64,000 nucleotides of DNA from Prosapia bicincta. Taxonomy: Eukaryota; Arthropoda; Insecta; Hemiptera; Cercopidae. Positions within the stretch are counted from its first letter, which is position 1; the number at the start of each line of letters is the position of its first letter. The notes beneath the pieces are model-generated. The model was not told where the DNA came from, searched no databases, and worked only from the letters and a program-made list of their open reading frames with translations. The position numbers and the translations under genes are program-made. Positions 21,402 through 33,263 of this stretch are shown here, in pieces. The stretch is taken from contig JBAIZL010000002.1 of NCBI GenBank assembly GCA_036971475.1, forward strand, positions 332,209,320-332,273,319. Direction: 5' to 3'.

Positions 21402-23905
21402 AAGCCTAACAGAAATAACATACGTTTCAAAAATTTACTTACAGGGCTTTGTAGAAAACTAAAAGATTGACATTGTTTTTAACAACTCAGTAAAAATAAT
21501 CAAGTTACAACTTCGTTTCTAAAGTACGAAAGATTGAAAAATTCACTTTGCTAACAAGAATGATTCACATATTCCAGATAATCAAATTGTAGCTTCTTTC
21601 ATGGAATACTATTACATTTTAAATTTTTAGCTGGTATTATTCTACTTGTTTGCCTATGTTTACGATGTTAAAAACGACTCAACAAACATTTCACTCGGGG
21701 ATACACAGTCGACATCTTCCTTAAATGACGGATCTTGTAATTATCTTTCAGTAGTGTTGTCTACTGTGAATAATTTTTTACATTTATATCTTTTTTTATT
21801 TACTCGTTGATACGCAGCTTCTAGTACTGAAGTCAATTCCATTCCAAATAATATTTTTACTTGAACTGTACAAAAACGTAGACTGGATTTAGAGCTTGTT
21901 TTGCAAGTCAGAAGTAACAAATTTTTTCATTGTGTGCCATGGGAAAATCTTTTCTACTATTGAGATTATTTCTTGAGATTTTTAATATCCTGCACCTCCT
22001 TTACTGTAAAAATTATAAGTAATACGAATATCTATGCACTATGGTTTGTAATATTCACAACTTCTGTCACTTAAAAGCCTAAAAAGTAATAAAAATACAG
22101 CACAGTAGCGTGAATTATGATAAACACAATGAAAAACCTTAGCTACAAAAAATTTAAAATAGTTGTAATTTGTTTATGTTAGTTTAGCTAAAACAGCATC
22201 ATCAGAAGGTTAGATCTGCAACTAGCGACAATAATTGTGTTGGCGAAATCTGCATAGGGATTATGAAAATATCTTTAATTTTTTGCAGCTAAGGTATTTT
22301 CTACTGTTGGTATCATTTGGTAAAAAAAACACTACTTACTGATATTTTTCTCGGAGTCAGTGTCTAACAGCATTGAACAATGCACTGATCTATTGCGAAT
22401 CCCGTCTGCTGAGAAATATCAGTAAGTAGCGGTTTCTTTGTTAAGTGATACGAATAGGAGTAATTTTAAAAACCTCAAGATGGTCAACACAAAAACTGCA
22501 ATTTTTTTTCATTATTTATATTATATGTTGAGAGTGAAATAAAATTGTATATACACACACAGACTACAGTCCGTAAAATAACAGGATAGAAATTGAAACT
22601 CATTTCAGTGATATACAATTTAAATAACATTTTGTACCGAAATAAGGCTTTTATTGATTTTTTCTACTAAAATCAAATTATAAACTAATGAATGTATTTA
22701 TTGTATATAGGCCTATTTTTAAGCATAGTATTATTAATGTTTTGTTAAACTGTTACAAAAGTATACACGCAACTACTGTATTGCAATTTAATAATTATGG
22801 GTTGTTTTAAGATGTATACAAAAAATAAAACTTGGTTAAACATTTGTTATACTTAAATATTTTTTTCCAAAATTTGTTCCATAGGGTCATTGAAATAAAC
22901 GAAACATTTAAGCAAGTCAATTAAGTCTATTAATCAAGTCAATTGGCCGTAGGCTATATCTTATGACAACACTTACCTACCAGTCTTGAGGCACATTGGA
23001 CTGATCTGAGTAAACGTGTAGCCTACATTATAATTATCCCTACAACTTGCATGGGGCGGATTGGATGATATCCTTACTGACTTCATGGTCCAACATCTGA
23101 TTACCACGAGGTTTATCCTAATTGATGTGATTTTATTTAAAGTACCTTTGGACTTTGTACACTCGAGAAGAATTATATTTATGCACAAAGGCTTCTAGAT
23201 TGATAGCTTAACATGATTTAAAAAAATTTTAAATCCAGAAATAATATTTTGTTTTTTTCATATTAATTATCTAAGTGTTAAATATTAAGGCTAAGTTTTT
23301 GAACAGTAAAAAAGGCAAGACTTGTAGATATTTTTCAGTTTTTGTTTTAAATTTTTGAAGTGCTAACTTCTATACGCGTGGTGAACAAAACATGAGATTA
23401 AATCATTACTCTCGCCTCACGGTTACTAGAATAAGAGTTCTAGCTCTTGGAGAATTTAGTTCTAGCGTCCGTGCTTCTGCCTCATGCTATTTCTGATACG
23501 CATACCTTATAGCATATATGTGTTACCGTCAGGAAACTCAAGTGAATTAAATAATAATATATGATTTCTTGTACCAGCTGATTTTGTGTTAGGTTATGTT
23601 GCAGAGTTGCCATTTTACACGTAGATTATTATTTATTTAACAAATAGTTTTGATCCTGTAATAAATATATTAATTTATTTAAATTTTGATCAATTTCAAT
23701 ACAAATATTTCAATATAACGATAATAATAGGTTATGTATGTTTATCAAATTTTTGAAAGGAAAACATTTTTAGGCCCGTTTTATACTTTTCAAAGAACTG
23801 ATTTGAAACTAATTGTTAACAAAATATGTATTCAGTAGACATCTAATAAATGTTTTTTGTTACTCACATTATTTTTTTTCGTTTTATCGTATAGGCCTAT
23901 ATATA
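21402..23905. other. Intergenic, no gene seen
   Basis: AT-rich, with a small hairpin at 22324-22441 and the TAGGCCTA-type motifs at 22708, 22950, 23019 and 23892. The 71-codon minus ORF near 23.1 kb has no recognisable feature. Confidence 0.5.
22324..22441. repeat. Short inverted repeat (possible MITE)
   Basis: CTACTTACTGATATTTTTCTC (here split as arms from 22333) pairs with GAGAAATATCAGTAAGTAG at 22411-22429; the arms continue through AAAAAAACA / GGTTTCTTTG. The loop is about 60 bp. Confidence 0.75.
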
Positions 23906-24683
23906 GGGTGTCCCAGGAAGAATCGGGGAAACCTTCCCGGCTTGTTTCTTAAGTGATCATAATGAATAAATCTCATTTAAATATTAAGGTTTAGAAACGG
24001 TTCGATAACTGGTTAAAGATTTCACCTATTTTAAATACCCGTTACAATGGAACCATACTAAATTTTGAAAGGCGTTAGTTGAGGAGTAAAATGTAGTGGA
24101 AAACATCTATAATGAGCTGGAAAATTGAATAAAACAGTTCTCAAATTTGTGGCTACAGTTGTTTTTAAATTATTTGACAAAATACGCCAAATTCGGTAAG
24201 AAAAACCTGTTATGTTTAGGTTTAAATACGTTAACTTTGATTAGCAAATGATTTACAAATACGTGTAATTTTTAAACAAAACTTGTAGAGATTTAATTAT
24301 GTAGAGAGCTGTGTAAAAAACTAATTTTAAAGAAATTAATTATTAAAATTAATCATGTCTCATGATATATCTGTGCAAAACGGAAATCCCCTCGAAGCAC
24401 CACTTATTCATGAGCTACCTTGAATATTATGCTGAATTTATTTTTGACCTTTATGAACATGATAATTTGGTTGGGGTTTTGCAAAAAAATCAACATCTTG
24501 AAAATGACCCATTATTCTGTAAAAATTAATACAATGAAAAATTTTTGTTTCCATTCGGACTTTTTCTTCAGTGCGAAATGCTGGCATATTTAGACCTCAA
24601 TTAACGCCCCACAATTATTTCGCAGTATTTTTTCATTTGAGGAACAGGCCCAGAAAGTTTCTCCGTTACTTCCTGCGGCACCC
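23906..24683. mobile_element. Non-autonomous DNA transposon with GGGTG ends
   Basis: Left GGGTGTCCCAGGAAGAATCG and the reverse complement of the right end, GGGTGCCGCAGGAAGTAACG, match over about 20 bp. The element is about 778 bp without an ORF. The left end follows TATATA. The right end is followed by GTA, so a TA duplication is possible but not exact. Superfamily uncertain. Confidence 0.6.
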
Positions 24684-25782
24684 GTAAAAAACATTTTTGT
24701 ATTCAAATGAATCGCGAACTGTTCATACACTTAACATTTAGCCTATACCTCAAGTCTTAAGACTTAAGGTTTAGGAGTTAAACAACTGATGAAATAAAAA
24801 ATGAAGAAACAATTTATTTATTTTTTGATTTTCTTAACATATTATTGCATTACATTATTTTCCAGTTTAAAACGAACAAAAATGTGATTTTATTTAGAAG
24901 TTCTGCAAAACAGTAACATGGCACTTGGCGATTTTCAGTTGACTAGTTCTAGGGTTAAATGTAGAAGGAATGATATTTTACTTTTGAAATATTTTTCACT
25001 TTAAGTTTTAATTGTATTTAACTAGCTTATCTACCCTTTAATTACTATCGTTCACAAAAATATCAAATTTTCGTTTTCCCTCCGAGTTGTAACACTGTCG
25101 TGGTTACTCTTCTATTGTTTTCATACTAGAATAACAATCAGTTGTTCCCGTTCATTGTGTATGAATACCAATACGGTCACGTGACCTGTCAAGCTCTGTG
25201 TTGACCAATGAGTTGATTTCATTTTGAAAAGTGTAAACAAAGAATTCGTATTAGGACACACGTCACACACCTTCATAAGTACCTATACCGGACATACTTT
25301 CATGAATTTCTAATTGTCATTAACTAATTCTTTTTATTCTTTACCTATTCTAATTGATCTTATTTGAATAATTTTTTTATTGCCTGGCATAATCGAAGGT
25401 TTTTGATTTGACATACAGTCTATCACGCTTTATAATCTTTGTGATGTGATTTTTCGCCTAAAACACACAGATATTGATTTCAACTGCCCACTCTTTTTTA
25501 AAATCTCGATTTCAATCTAGAAACAGCAATTGCTTTAAGATAAATATTTTTACCATTACCCTAAATATTTTAGAAAATATACTTAATAATTATTTTTCGC
25601 CTTATAATTTTTAAACAGGTTTAATTATTTCGATAGTATAAATGTGTATACTAATCTTTTCGCTATATTTCTTATTTAATGGAAGATTTATATCCTTCAT
25701 TAAGACTTAAACGACCTAATTATCCATGGAAATGGGACAATTACTTCAAGGTTCAATTCAACTCATGCGTAATTTCCTGCAG
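24684..25782. other. Upstream region of the yellow-family gene
   Basis: AT-rich and without an ORF. It must hold the promoter and possibly a 5' exon of the gene at 25783, but I cannot place either. The last bases before 25783 (TAATTTCCTGCAG) are a good splice acceptor. TAGCCTA lies at 24739. Confidence 0.4.
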
Positions 25783-27077
25783 ATACGTTGGCAATACTGA
25801 AAGAAACGAACCATAACAATTCAGTGGAACTACTCTTCAACTGTCATTTTAGTGCATACTATCATGGCGCGCGTTTAATTTTAATTGTACTCATCACGCA
25901 TTTCCTACGCTCGAATTCTGAACATTTCCGAGTAGTTTACGAGTGGTTTAAACTAGACTTCTCTTGGCCCGACGATAAAGCAAAATCAGAAGCCTATCTT
26001 CAGGGCCACTACATCCCTGAAAACAACATTATACGGAGTGTGCGAATTTGGCGAGACAGGGCGTTTCTTACTCTACCGCGGTCTAGACCAGGAGTACCCG
26101 TTACCTTGGCAACTGTCAGTATCGTGCCTCGAGGCGGAAGTGCGTCACCGAGACTGGATCCTTATCCATCATGGGATTACCAGAATGTCGAAGATTGCAA
26201 GAATCTACAGAGCGTACAAAGTGTAGAGACAGACCCTAACGGATTTATTTGGGTAGTAGACACAGGAAGTATCAGTGATGTGACGATTGACAGAAACTGT
26301 AAACCTAAACTATTAGTTTTCGATATAGAAAATCGGGAAATGAAATTTCAAACCGAATTTACAAATTTAGATGAAGACGCTTTACTTGGCGATATTGTGT
26401 TAGACCCAAGAAAATCTAAAACTGCCTACATTTCTGTCAGCACGAAAACTGAATCTTTTATATTAGTTTACTCAAAAACATCTATGTATGTGGTGTCAGG
26501 TTTACCAACTTTTGAAAGTAAACAAATAACTGTAAATGGTACTAATGTTTATTTAAATAACAATCTCGCAGTTGCTCTATCGTTAACAGAAAACAAACTA
26601 TATTTTAGCCCGTCATTTTCTTACAATCTGTTTTCAGTAAAATTATCAGATTTGTCTGTTTCAAAAGACATTTCGAACATTTCTCAAAATTTGGGAAATA
26701 AAACAGGACTATCGTCGGGAATGATTGTCGATTCTAAAGAAAATCTATACTTCGGCTTAATTGAAAAAGACAGCGTTCTTAAGTGCAGTATAAAATTTGG
26801 TGATTTAACAGAATTTGAGACATTCAAAAACGAAGCGTTCATGCAATGGTGTGACTCATTCGCTTTTGATGAAGCGGGTAGTATATGGGCTGTGGCCAAT
26901 AGATACCAAACATACCTGGATAATAGTGTGAATACTGGAATTCCCAACTTCCGGTTAATACAGGCCTATACAGGAAGTAGATCGTATTTGTATGGAAATT
27001 ATTCAAACTTGCTTTCTAGTTCTGCTTCAAAGAGCCTGTGTAGCGTGTTTTTAATACTAACTTTTTGGGTGTTTTGA
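25783..27077 (+). CDS. Yellow / major royal jelly protein family gene
   Basis: About 430 codons in one exon. Family landmarks in order: RVVYEWFKLDFSWPDD (about residues 50-65), YIPENNIIRSVRIW, AFLTLPRSRPGVPVTLATV, SPRLDPYPSW, CKNLQSV, DPNGFIWVVDTGS, CKPKLLVFDIEN, LGDIVLDPR, ALSLTENKLYFSP, and near the end QWCDSFAFDEAGSIWAVANR. Yellow proteins are secreted beta-propellers tied to cuticle pigmentation, reproduction or other extracellular roles in insects. The hydrophobic LILIVLITHFL near the N-terminus is a likely signal peptide. The frame has no ATG before it: it is open from an acceptor at 25782, so either an upstream exon supplies the start or the nearby ATG at 25864, one GC dinucleotide out of frame, is the true one. 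The last 15 residues are hydrophobic (CSVFLILTFWVF), suggesting a GPI-anchor signal. The lack of introns is unusual for yellow genes. Which paralogue it is cannot be told. Confidence 0.93.
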
Positions 27078-27130
27078 GTTTAATTGGAATATTAATACAA
27101 CTTGGTGTATTTATTTTTTATTGTTTCAAA

Positions 27131-27136
27131 AATAAA
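27131..27136 (+). promoter_or_regulatory. Poly(A) signal AATAAA
   Basis: AATAAA lies 54 bases after the yellow-family stop, the first such hexamer downstream. Confidence 0.6.
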
Positions 27137-28528
27137 TCAACAGGTAGATTAAAGTGTTTATGAATTAAAAGACAGGTAATAAATTATTTTACAAAATTTT
27201 CTTATAGAAAATAACTTTTCCAGAAAAACTAAAATTACATAAATAATTTTTAAAAAATATTAATAGTATAAATTGTTTGATAAATTATAATTTTTTTCTT
27301 AGCGAAAAACCAATTATATTCAATTTATATTCAGAGTAGCCTATAACAAGTATATAAATCTAATCCTTCAAAATATTATTGGTTTGTCGTAATAATTAGA
27401 AGAAATAAAAAGGCTTCCTCTTGCGTGGTTAACAAGAGTCCCATAAAATAAGTTTAATCTTCTTCAGAGTGTAAACTATTTTATCATAAAATGCTTGATT
27501 CATTTTTATGTTAGAAACCCTTAAAAATATTTTTTTAAACGAATCGTTTTGCTTAAAGTATTTATATATAGCCTATATAAAAATTGAAATAAAGGAACTA
27601 AACCTGGTAAGTCTCTCGATTCAAATAGAGAGAGTATATGTATTACTTTCAGGTTAATAAAAAAAAAGAATACAAACTATACAAAAGGCATGAAGTCTAA
27701 AACTATGACTTGGACTAAATTATGACCAAAATAAGCATAATATTTTTGATTTGAAAATAAAAATTTGTAAAAGAAAGACTGCGCTTGAATATTTCCAAAA
27801 TTATCTCAATAAGAACAAATTATTTTTGAAAAAAAACCATTATGTAACCTAATATTTCAAAATATATTTAGCTTATATTTTTGAAGTTTTCATAGAAAAG
27901 TTACTGCTTGTACCTTCAAGACTTATGTTAACAAAGTAATTTTTCTTTCCTTTGTTACAGTGGTATTTACTCTTGGTAATTTAAGATTATAGATTAAATC
28001 ATCATATGTATGAAAATAGCATATTTTATTTTGCAAAACAGTAGCATAATAAATTCTTTAAATAAAAGTAAAGAATTGTTTTCATGAGTTCAGTTACACA
28101 TTAAATTTAATAGATTAGATGAACAGAAAATTTATTAATTTTGTTTTAATAAAAACCTATCATGATATAAATATTGAAATTATCAAACTGTTTAAAATAA
28201 CAGTACAAACCTTTTCATGAATAACATATAGTTGTTTTAGATTTTTGTAGACTATTTGAATCATAATACAACTTATTCTTAATATTAACAATTCTTCTCA
28301 AAAGCTAATGTATAATGTAAATAAATATACTTGATTTCTTGTTAGTTTGAGCCTTAATGTAAATCTTTGATCATAGACTAAACTGAACAAAATTTTTTAT
28401 TAAAGTTAGTTGAAAATTATGGGCTAAACTATGAAAGATGTTGAATAACATAGAATTAAATTAAACATAATCGTACCTGAACATTTGTCACTATAAGGTT
28501 GCATTCAGAAAGTTTCAAAAATATTTTA
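27137..28528. other. Intergenic, no gene seen
   Basis: Very AT-rich with no ORF above background. TAGCCTA occurs at 27337 and 27569. Confidence 0.55.
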
Positions 28529-29709
28529 GGGGCCATCCCGACATTAAGTAACACTAAAATGGATGATTTTTAACCCCCCTTCGTAATGAACCAGTAACGG
28601 CAATACACCCCCCCCATAATTATGAAATGTTGTCTTGTCCTTCTTTACTTAGTCCTATTGTTTTGAATGCCGAATTCGTAGACCGATAAAGAAGTACATC
28701 AAATATGCCAATAAATATTATGGTAATAATGTAATGAAAAATAAAAATAATTTTGTTAAATAAATAAAAAAGGAATAAGAAACAATTTTGTGAAATATGT
28801 GACCCCACGTGTTCTGGAAAACTAACAGAAATTATAAAATCAAAATAAACTTTATGTTGTGTATAAAATCAAGACAATATTAATTTAAACATAAATTGAA
28901 AATACTGTCATAAAAATCTGACTAAAATGAATTTAAACACAAAGTGATCAATCCATTTGTAACATTGTCTAAAGTCTATTCATCTTCCTGTGGAATAATC
29001 ATAAATGCCGCTGCAGATAACACTGGTGCTGCAAGACTCAGAAAAAAAAACCATAATAAGCCTAATTTTAAAATAGATCAAATTCCGCACATTGTTTACA
29101 AATTCTACAAACTTCAAAAATTTACAATCTAGTTGTATGTAGTGTTCGGCCCAGGAAATTTAAAAGTCAATCAAACTTGGTCATGCACAGTACGCCGCAA
29201 TACAAATTTTGTACCTCTCATGACCAAGATTCAGTGTACTTCTGAGTTCACTTGTTCGGCCTGAAAAAATGTTGCCATCGAATTGAAAAAATATTTTTGT
29301 TAAAAACTTTTACTGATATGTAACAACTAGTGCTTTAACTGATACATGGAGCCTTGGGTACATGTCTGTACAAGCCGCCTAATCGACTTACTGTCTACTG
29401 TGGTGATACTGCAGTCGAAGTTACGGTTCCTCACATTTTTCTCCAATAATGCTCATAATTAAAAAGTTTAATAGATTACTTTAAATACGTTTTTTTTGTA
29501 AATAGATTTTTAGTTCATTATTAATATTAGATTGATTTCACTTAAAATTTTAATTGGGGCTAGTTTATTTATTAAATAAAATGAGATTTTAATGAGACAA
29601 AAAACTAAATTATCAAGTTACGCAACGCTACTGCACAACTCCTCCTTTCTTAATGATTGACGTTACCCATCCTCCCCCTCGCGTCGTTACATAATTTAGG
29701 GATGGCCCC
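28529..29709. mobile_element. Non-autonomous PIF/Harbinger-type element
   Basis: The ends GGGGCCATCCCGACATTAAG and, inverted from the right, GGGGCCATCCCTAAATTATG match. Both sides are flanked by TTA (28526-28528 and 29710-29712), the 3-bp duplication typical of PIF/Harbinger. It is 1181 bp with no transposase. The short ORFs inside are not recognisable. Confidence 0.8.
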
Positions 29710-29877
29710 TTATCAGAATATAAAAAGCGATTCCAAAACAATATATTTAATTTATGAAAATTTGTTGTTGTTCAAGACAAGCTGGTTGTTAATCACTTAT
29801 TACAATTTGAATTTACTTGCGACCAGACATTTTATTAATATAAGTTGTTAAAATGGTTAACATACATTTGGAGATAA

Positions 29878-30130
29878 CGTTTTGTCTGACTTCTTCAGCC
29901 TCAATTTTCTGCCACTAGGTCGCTGCAGTTGTGCTTTTCAGTTCCAATTCTTGAAAGTTAGAACAGATGTAATCAACCAGTATGTGTAATCTGTATCGTG
30001 TTTGTTCATTTAGAATGTCATTTTTATGTGTTTTGCTATGTTTCTATATTTCGTATTATTCTAATGTGTTTAATTTGTGGCCTTTGTTGTATGTGTGGAG
30101 GATGTATAAGGTGGAGGTTGCATATTTAAA
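29878..30130 (-). pseudogene. Penelope-like element 3' fragment, decayed
   Basis: On the minus strand it reads LHTYNKGHKLNTLE, YEI, ILNEQTRYRLHILVDYI and so on, aligned with the C-terminal part of the Penelope ORF at 30593-31141 (LNTLEQYEIY, ILNEQTQYKSHII). Stops interrupt it. At its 3' end (29878-29902) the hammerhead site is eroded, but CTGAAGA and AACGTT remain. Confidence 0.75.
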
Positions 30131-30253
30131 ATTATTGGAAGTGAGTAAAACATTGAGATTAGTAAATAATAAAGCTATTATTGAATTATAGATCTATTCT
30201 AAATTATTAGAACTATAACATTTACTATAAAAATCAAAGAGATGTAAGATGAA

Positions 30254-30375
30254 GTTCGACTGATCCTAATCGATTTATTTATGTCGTTGACATTGAAAGT
30301 ATAAGTGACAAGATGATTGACAGAAACTGTAAACCAAAACTACTTGTTTCTTATATATTGTTGAGAATTTGAGTA
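30254..30375 (+). pseudogene. Fragment of a yellow/MRJP gene
   Basis: One frame reads DPNRFIYVVDIESISDKMID followed by RNCKPKLLV, close to DPNGFIWVVDTGSISDVTID and RNCKPKLLV of the gene at 25783. DNA identity is high across CTAA-CGATTTATTT and GATTGACAGAAACTGTAAAC. It ends in divergent sequence and a TGA. A weak continuation may exist at about 30440-30500 (KALMLSDRN versus VALSLTENK). It is a dead partial duplicate of this or a sister yellow gene, lying between two Penelope fragments. Confidence 0.88.
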
Positions 30376-30592
30376 ACTTATTTATAAAGTTAATTCAGTT
30401 TCGAACTTGTGAATGTAAGAAACAATATATATCAAACAAATTCTCACAATAAAGCATTAATGTTATCAGATAGGAACGTACACTTAAATTTGACCGATGA
30501 GCGAGTGCATGTTTCTCACTGACGATGGCAACATAGTTGCTGATAGGTCTGTTGATATTAAAGACTTCATTGTTATAAGATTTGTGTATTAA

Positions 30593-31141
30593 TTTTGGTG
30601 TGAAAAACACACCAGAAAAATAGAGAAAATTACCCAATACATCACATTACCATTCATAAACAAAACAACAAACAAAATTGCCCGCAAATTTCAAAAAATA
30701 GCATACAAAACCAATAACAAATTACAATACAAAATACAACACAACACTAACAACAAAGATAAACTACAAGCACCAGGTGTATACAAACTAAACTGCGATG
30801 AATGTAACAAATTCTACATTGGACAAACAGGTCGCAGCTTTAAACAAAGAGTCGAAGAACACAAACATAACACCAACTCAACATTTTACAATCACTTAAA
30901 AGAAACAGGACACAAATACACAGACATTTATCATAATTTAGAAATCTTACACATCAACAAAATAGGCCTACATCTCAACACACTAGAACAATATGAAATT
31001 TACAGACACACAAAAACACAAAGTACAAACATATTAAACGAACAAACACAATACAAATCACACATAATCTTTGATACTATCGAAAACCTACCTTTAAAAC
31101 CGTCACCGCTTGACCCAACATCTCCAAGCAGAAGACACTGA
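30593..31141 (+). pseudogene. Penelope-like retroelement, 3' part with GIY-YIG nuclease
   Basis: The open frame begins after TAA at 30590 and ends at TGA 31139-31141, about 182 codons. It reads through a basic linker (NKIARKFQKIAYKTNNKLQ) into a GIY-YIG domain: GVYKLNCDECNKFYIGQTGR, then R and EH (SFKQRVEEHKHN), NHLKETGH and LNTLEQYEIY with the conserved Glu. The Cys pair CDEC before FYIG and the domain position are typical of the endonuclease at the C-terminus of Penelope-like elements. The reverse transcriptase is absent, so it is a 5'-truncated copy as is usual for this class. The frame is intact. The stop overlaps the hammerhead core that follows. Confidence 0.93.
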
Positions 31142-31178
31142 TGAAAATCGCCACATTGCGATCGAAAACGTTCTGTCT
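31133..31178 (+). ncRNA. Hammerhead ribozyme of the Penelope-like element
   Basis: Stem I AGACA/TGTCT (31133-31137 and 31174-31178), core CTGATGA (31138-31144), stem II ATCGC/GCGAT, GAAA (31164-31167), self-complementary stem III AACGTT, then the cleavage triplet UUC with cleavage after 31173. An extra A sits between core and stem II. Hammerheads are an established feature of Penelope-like elements. A stem III this short usually works as a dimer. The fold was made by eye. Confidence 0.8.
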
Positions 31179-31229
31179 CAGTAAGTTTCAACAAATTTAC
31201 TAAATATAAAGTTCGGATAGTCATAAACT

Positions 31230-32050
31230 ATTGTTTAAGTGATTAATAGAGAAAATTAATTCAGTGATTCAACAATGGTCAAGTGACCGAAAGGTGTTTC
31301 ATCACATAAGGTCAAAATAATTGCACTTAGTGGTGGAATAATTGTTTACAATTAACAATAATAACTTTATAAAGTCAGTGCAACAGAAAAATAATGGATG
31401 TAAAATCTATATAGTTAAAATAACAATTGAGAGTTTAAAAATTTGAAAAGATTAAATAAATTATTTTTTACCATAAAAGTGATTTCAAATAACATACATA
31501 GATATTTTGAATGAATACTATAAACAACTTATTATTAATTTGTAGATGATATATTAAATATAACCCTCAAAGTAAATTGTAAACTATTTTGAAAATCAGC
31601 TTCAACTGAATGCACCAAGTGGCACAGACTAAGCATAGTAAAACTAATTTCAAATAAATTGTTTGAGGATGTTGAACATGAAGAGCAACAAAAACTACTG
31701 ATATCTGACATCATGTATGTATGTATTAAATATATAAATTCAGGACTCTAATGAATTGCACAATGCTAGTATTTATTCAATAATCAATTATTGTTAAAAC
31801 ATCAACAGTAAAAGGACTATAAATTGAATAAATATTGGTTACATATGGTCTGAATTTACATATAAGACCAAATGTATCTTAAATAATAACAGTTAGATAA
31901 TAGAGTAAAAATTAATTAAATCTGTTGAAGAAATAAAAATAAAATCAAAACATACCTTGGATAAATCTTTTATTTTTGTTTCATTTTAAACAAATTAGAA
32001 CAAGAATAAACATTTGTTGATTCCATCTTCGCGTGAGCTACTAGTAATCA
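31230..32050. other. No gene seen
   Basis: AT-rich, no ORF or repeat recognised. Confidence 0.5.
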
Positions 32051-32290
32051 CTTACAACGTTTTTAAAAAATGTTTTAACTTGCCTATAGTAGCACTTACT
32101 TTTTTTTTTTTTGAGGACGGCCGTTTTGGGAGATGTGTCCCTTTGTCAACTCAGACCGTAACTCGCAGTTACGGTCTGAGTTGACAAAGGGACACATCTC
32201 CCGAAACGGCCGTCCTCAAAAAAAAAAAAAAAAAAAAAAAGTAAGTGCTACTATAGGCAAGTTAAAACATTTGTTTAAAAAAGTTGTAAG
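32051..32290. mobile_element. Foldback MITE with ~115-bp near-perfect arms
   Basis: The palindrome runs from CTTACAACGT to AAGTTGTAAG, centred in CCGTAACTCGCAGTTACGG. The terminal motif is TTGCCTATAGTAGCACTTAC, shared with the element at 16502-16925. The arms are GC-richer (GAGGACGGCCGTTTTGGGAG) and differ by one base over 60, so the element is young. T/A homopolymers flank that segment. No ORF beyond the artefact of the palindrome. Confidence 0.88.
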
Positions 32291-32870
32291 TAAGAATAAA
32301 CTAGTTAAAAATGTGAATATTTCTGAATGTTATGTAAAAAATTATGTTTATCAATAGTATTCCTGTAAAATAATTAGAGCTTACTAAAACTATGTACAAT
32401 TTGTATTTTTTTAAAATTAAAAATGTATCTATTAAAAAAATATTTGTAATTATTACTGATGAAATTGTAGTCAATTGATAGTAATGGAGTTTTCACGTAA
32501 TGAATAGTTATGTTTGTTGTAACATAAATCTTTATTTTGGTCCTGTTTTAACTAGAGGAAACCAGACATGACATTACAGGCTGTGCTAACAAATCTTATA
32601 TACCAACTCAAAATTCATCAGTCGAGTAATGGTTTATGTCATTTTATTTAATTTTTTAATAAAGGTAGATGCAGAGGCACCCTCTCACCCCTGGATCCAA
32701 ACCTACCTTATAACTTGGGGAGAGGGAGTTGTTTTTTCCTTTCTTTTGATGTGTGTGTATTTACATTATAGCTGATACCAATTCTTAGTGACCCAAGGGC
32801 CATACTACACGAACCAAAAAAATGTGACCAAATTTGATGTGACTTTACGAGCGGAATTTCTCAGCTTGGA
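32291..32870. other. No gene seen; possible Harbinger left end near 32809
   Basis: GGGCCATACTACACGAACC at 32809 has the look of a PIF/Harbinger terminus ahead of the transposase remnant. No matching right end was found. Confidence 0.35.
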
Positions 32871-33263
32871 ATGGCCATCGACTTTCATGACATGATATAC
32901 GGGTGTTTTAACAGCAGACAAAACTATGACAAAGTACCAACTATCCAGTATCGAAATGAAGGTGGAATCGAAATGAAGGTGGAAAAGTTAGTTTGTGTCA
33001 GTGATTTGCATTTCATGGGTTTATTGCATAATATGTTTAATATTGAAAGACGTTGGTCAACCCATCCTCTGTTACCAAACATTAGCAACTGGGAAGTTTC
33101 ACATTATGTTCACAGGAAATATCCAGAAGTTTTTCCAATAATAACGGATATCAGTGTTTTCCTTTGATGAACTGCTCTTTCTGATTTGCGATAGTTTAAA
33201 TAAACAGGATACAAAGACGAATAGAACGATAAGAGTTGCTGAGAAGCTCGTCATAGCCCTGAG

